From assembly GCA_023429985.1 (NCBI GenBank), contig JAEZCV010000090.1, forward strand, positions 1 through 7,116: a stretch of 7,116 bases of DNA. The letters run 5' to 3'. Position numbers and translations under genes: made by a program. Below, in pieces: positions 7,034-7,116 of the stretch. The notes under the pieces were generated by a model. It was not told the DNA's origin and made no database searches. It worked only from the letters and a program-made list of their open reading frames with translations. Position 1 is the first letter of the stretch; each line of letters begins with the position of its first letter. Origin of the DNA: Bacteroidota bacterium (GTDB taxonomy: Bacteria; Bacteroidota; Bacteroidia; Chitinophagales; Chitinophagaceae).

Positions 7034-7116
7034 ATGAGCAGGTTGATAACAAATATTAAGACGCTGGTAAATACAAGAGAAAATTCAAACGTTTTAAGAG
7101 GAGGGGAGTTAAATCA
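7034..7116 (+). CDS. hutI: Probable imidazolonepropionase, N-terminal fragment (cut by window edge)
   Basis: An open frame starts at ATG 7034, 10 bases after the GH15 stop, and runs to the window edge: 27 codons plus two bases, beginning MSRLITNIKTLVNTRE and continuing through VLRGGELN. This resembles, from memory, the start of Bacteroidota imidazolonepropionases, which open with a beta-strand plus a (K)xLVNTRE-like segment and an LRG(x)E motif before the ENA(x)(L/I)xIExG strand. That enzyme (EC 3.5.2.7) hydrolyses 4-imidazolone-5-propionate, the HutU product, to formiminoglutamate. The metal-binding HxH motif lies beyond the window, so the call rests on few residues and on hutU being nearby. 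There is no Shine-Dalgarno; the sequence before the ATG is T/A-rich. The close spacing suggests co-transcription with the trehalose genes. Confidence 0.6.
   Translation, partial: MSRLITNIKTLVNTRENSNVLRGGELN

Overview
The window looks like chromosomal DNA from a member of the Bacteroidota, most likely Chitinophagales or a related group. That placement is inferred from moderate GC, A/T-rich leaders without clear Shine-Dalgarno sequences, a lipoprotein with a Bacteroidota-type surface-export motif, a possible TAnnTTTG promoter element, and a fused trehalose synthase/phosphatase followed by a GH15 enzyme. All recognised genes lie on the + strand, and no RNA gene, CRISPR array or insertion sequence is visible.

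Layout. Positions 1-80 carry an 8-bp tandem repeat (consensus CGCCTAAA) that may continue beyond the left edge. It is followed by hutU (urocanate hydratase), which appears complete with all family motifs. A 143-bp gap with a modest hairpin leads to a lipoprotein of unknown function (312 aa), which ends in a strong intrinsic terminator (2902-2923). After a 106-bp leader containing overlapping inverted repeats come two tightly coupled genes: a 740-aa trehalose-6-phosphate synthase/phosphatase fusion and a 592-aa GH15 glycoside hydrolase, overlapping by 8 nt. Ten bases after the GH15 stop, a further reading frame begins and runs off the right edge. Its first 27 residues resemble the N-terminus of Bacteroidota imidazolonepropionase (hutI).

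How the genes work together. HutU converts urocanate to imidazolonepropionate, and HutI would hydrolyse that product to formiminoglutamate, so two consecutive steps of histidine degradation flank the trehalose genes. The fusion enzyme should make trehalose from UDP-glucose and glucose-6-phosphate. The GH15 partner may be a trehalase that degrades it, or another alpha-glucosidase. The lipoprotein is separated from the trehalose genes by the terminator and has no visible functional link to either pathway.

No clearly new multi-gene system is visible. The points most worth a second look are the trehalose genes inserted between hut genes, the synthase-hydrolase coupling, the possible alternative-pairing leader of the trehalose operon, and the 8-bp repeat next to the hutU promoter region.
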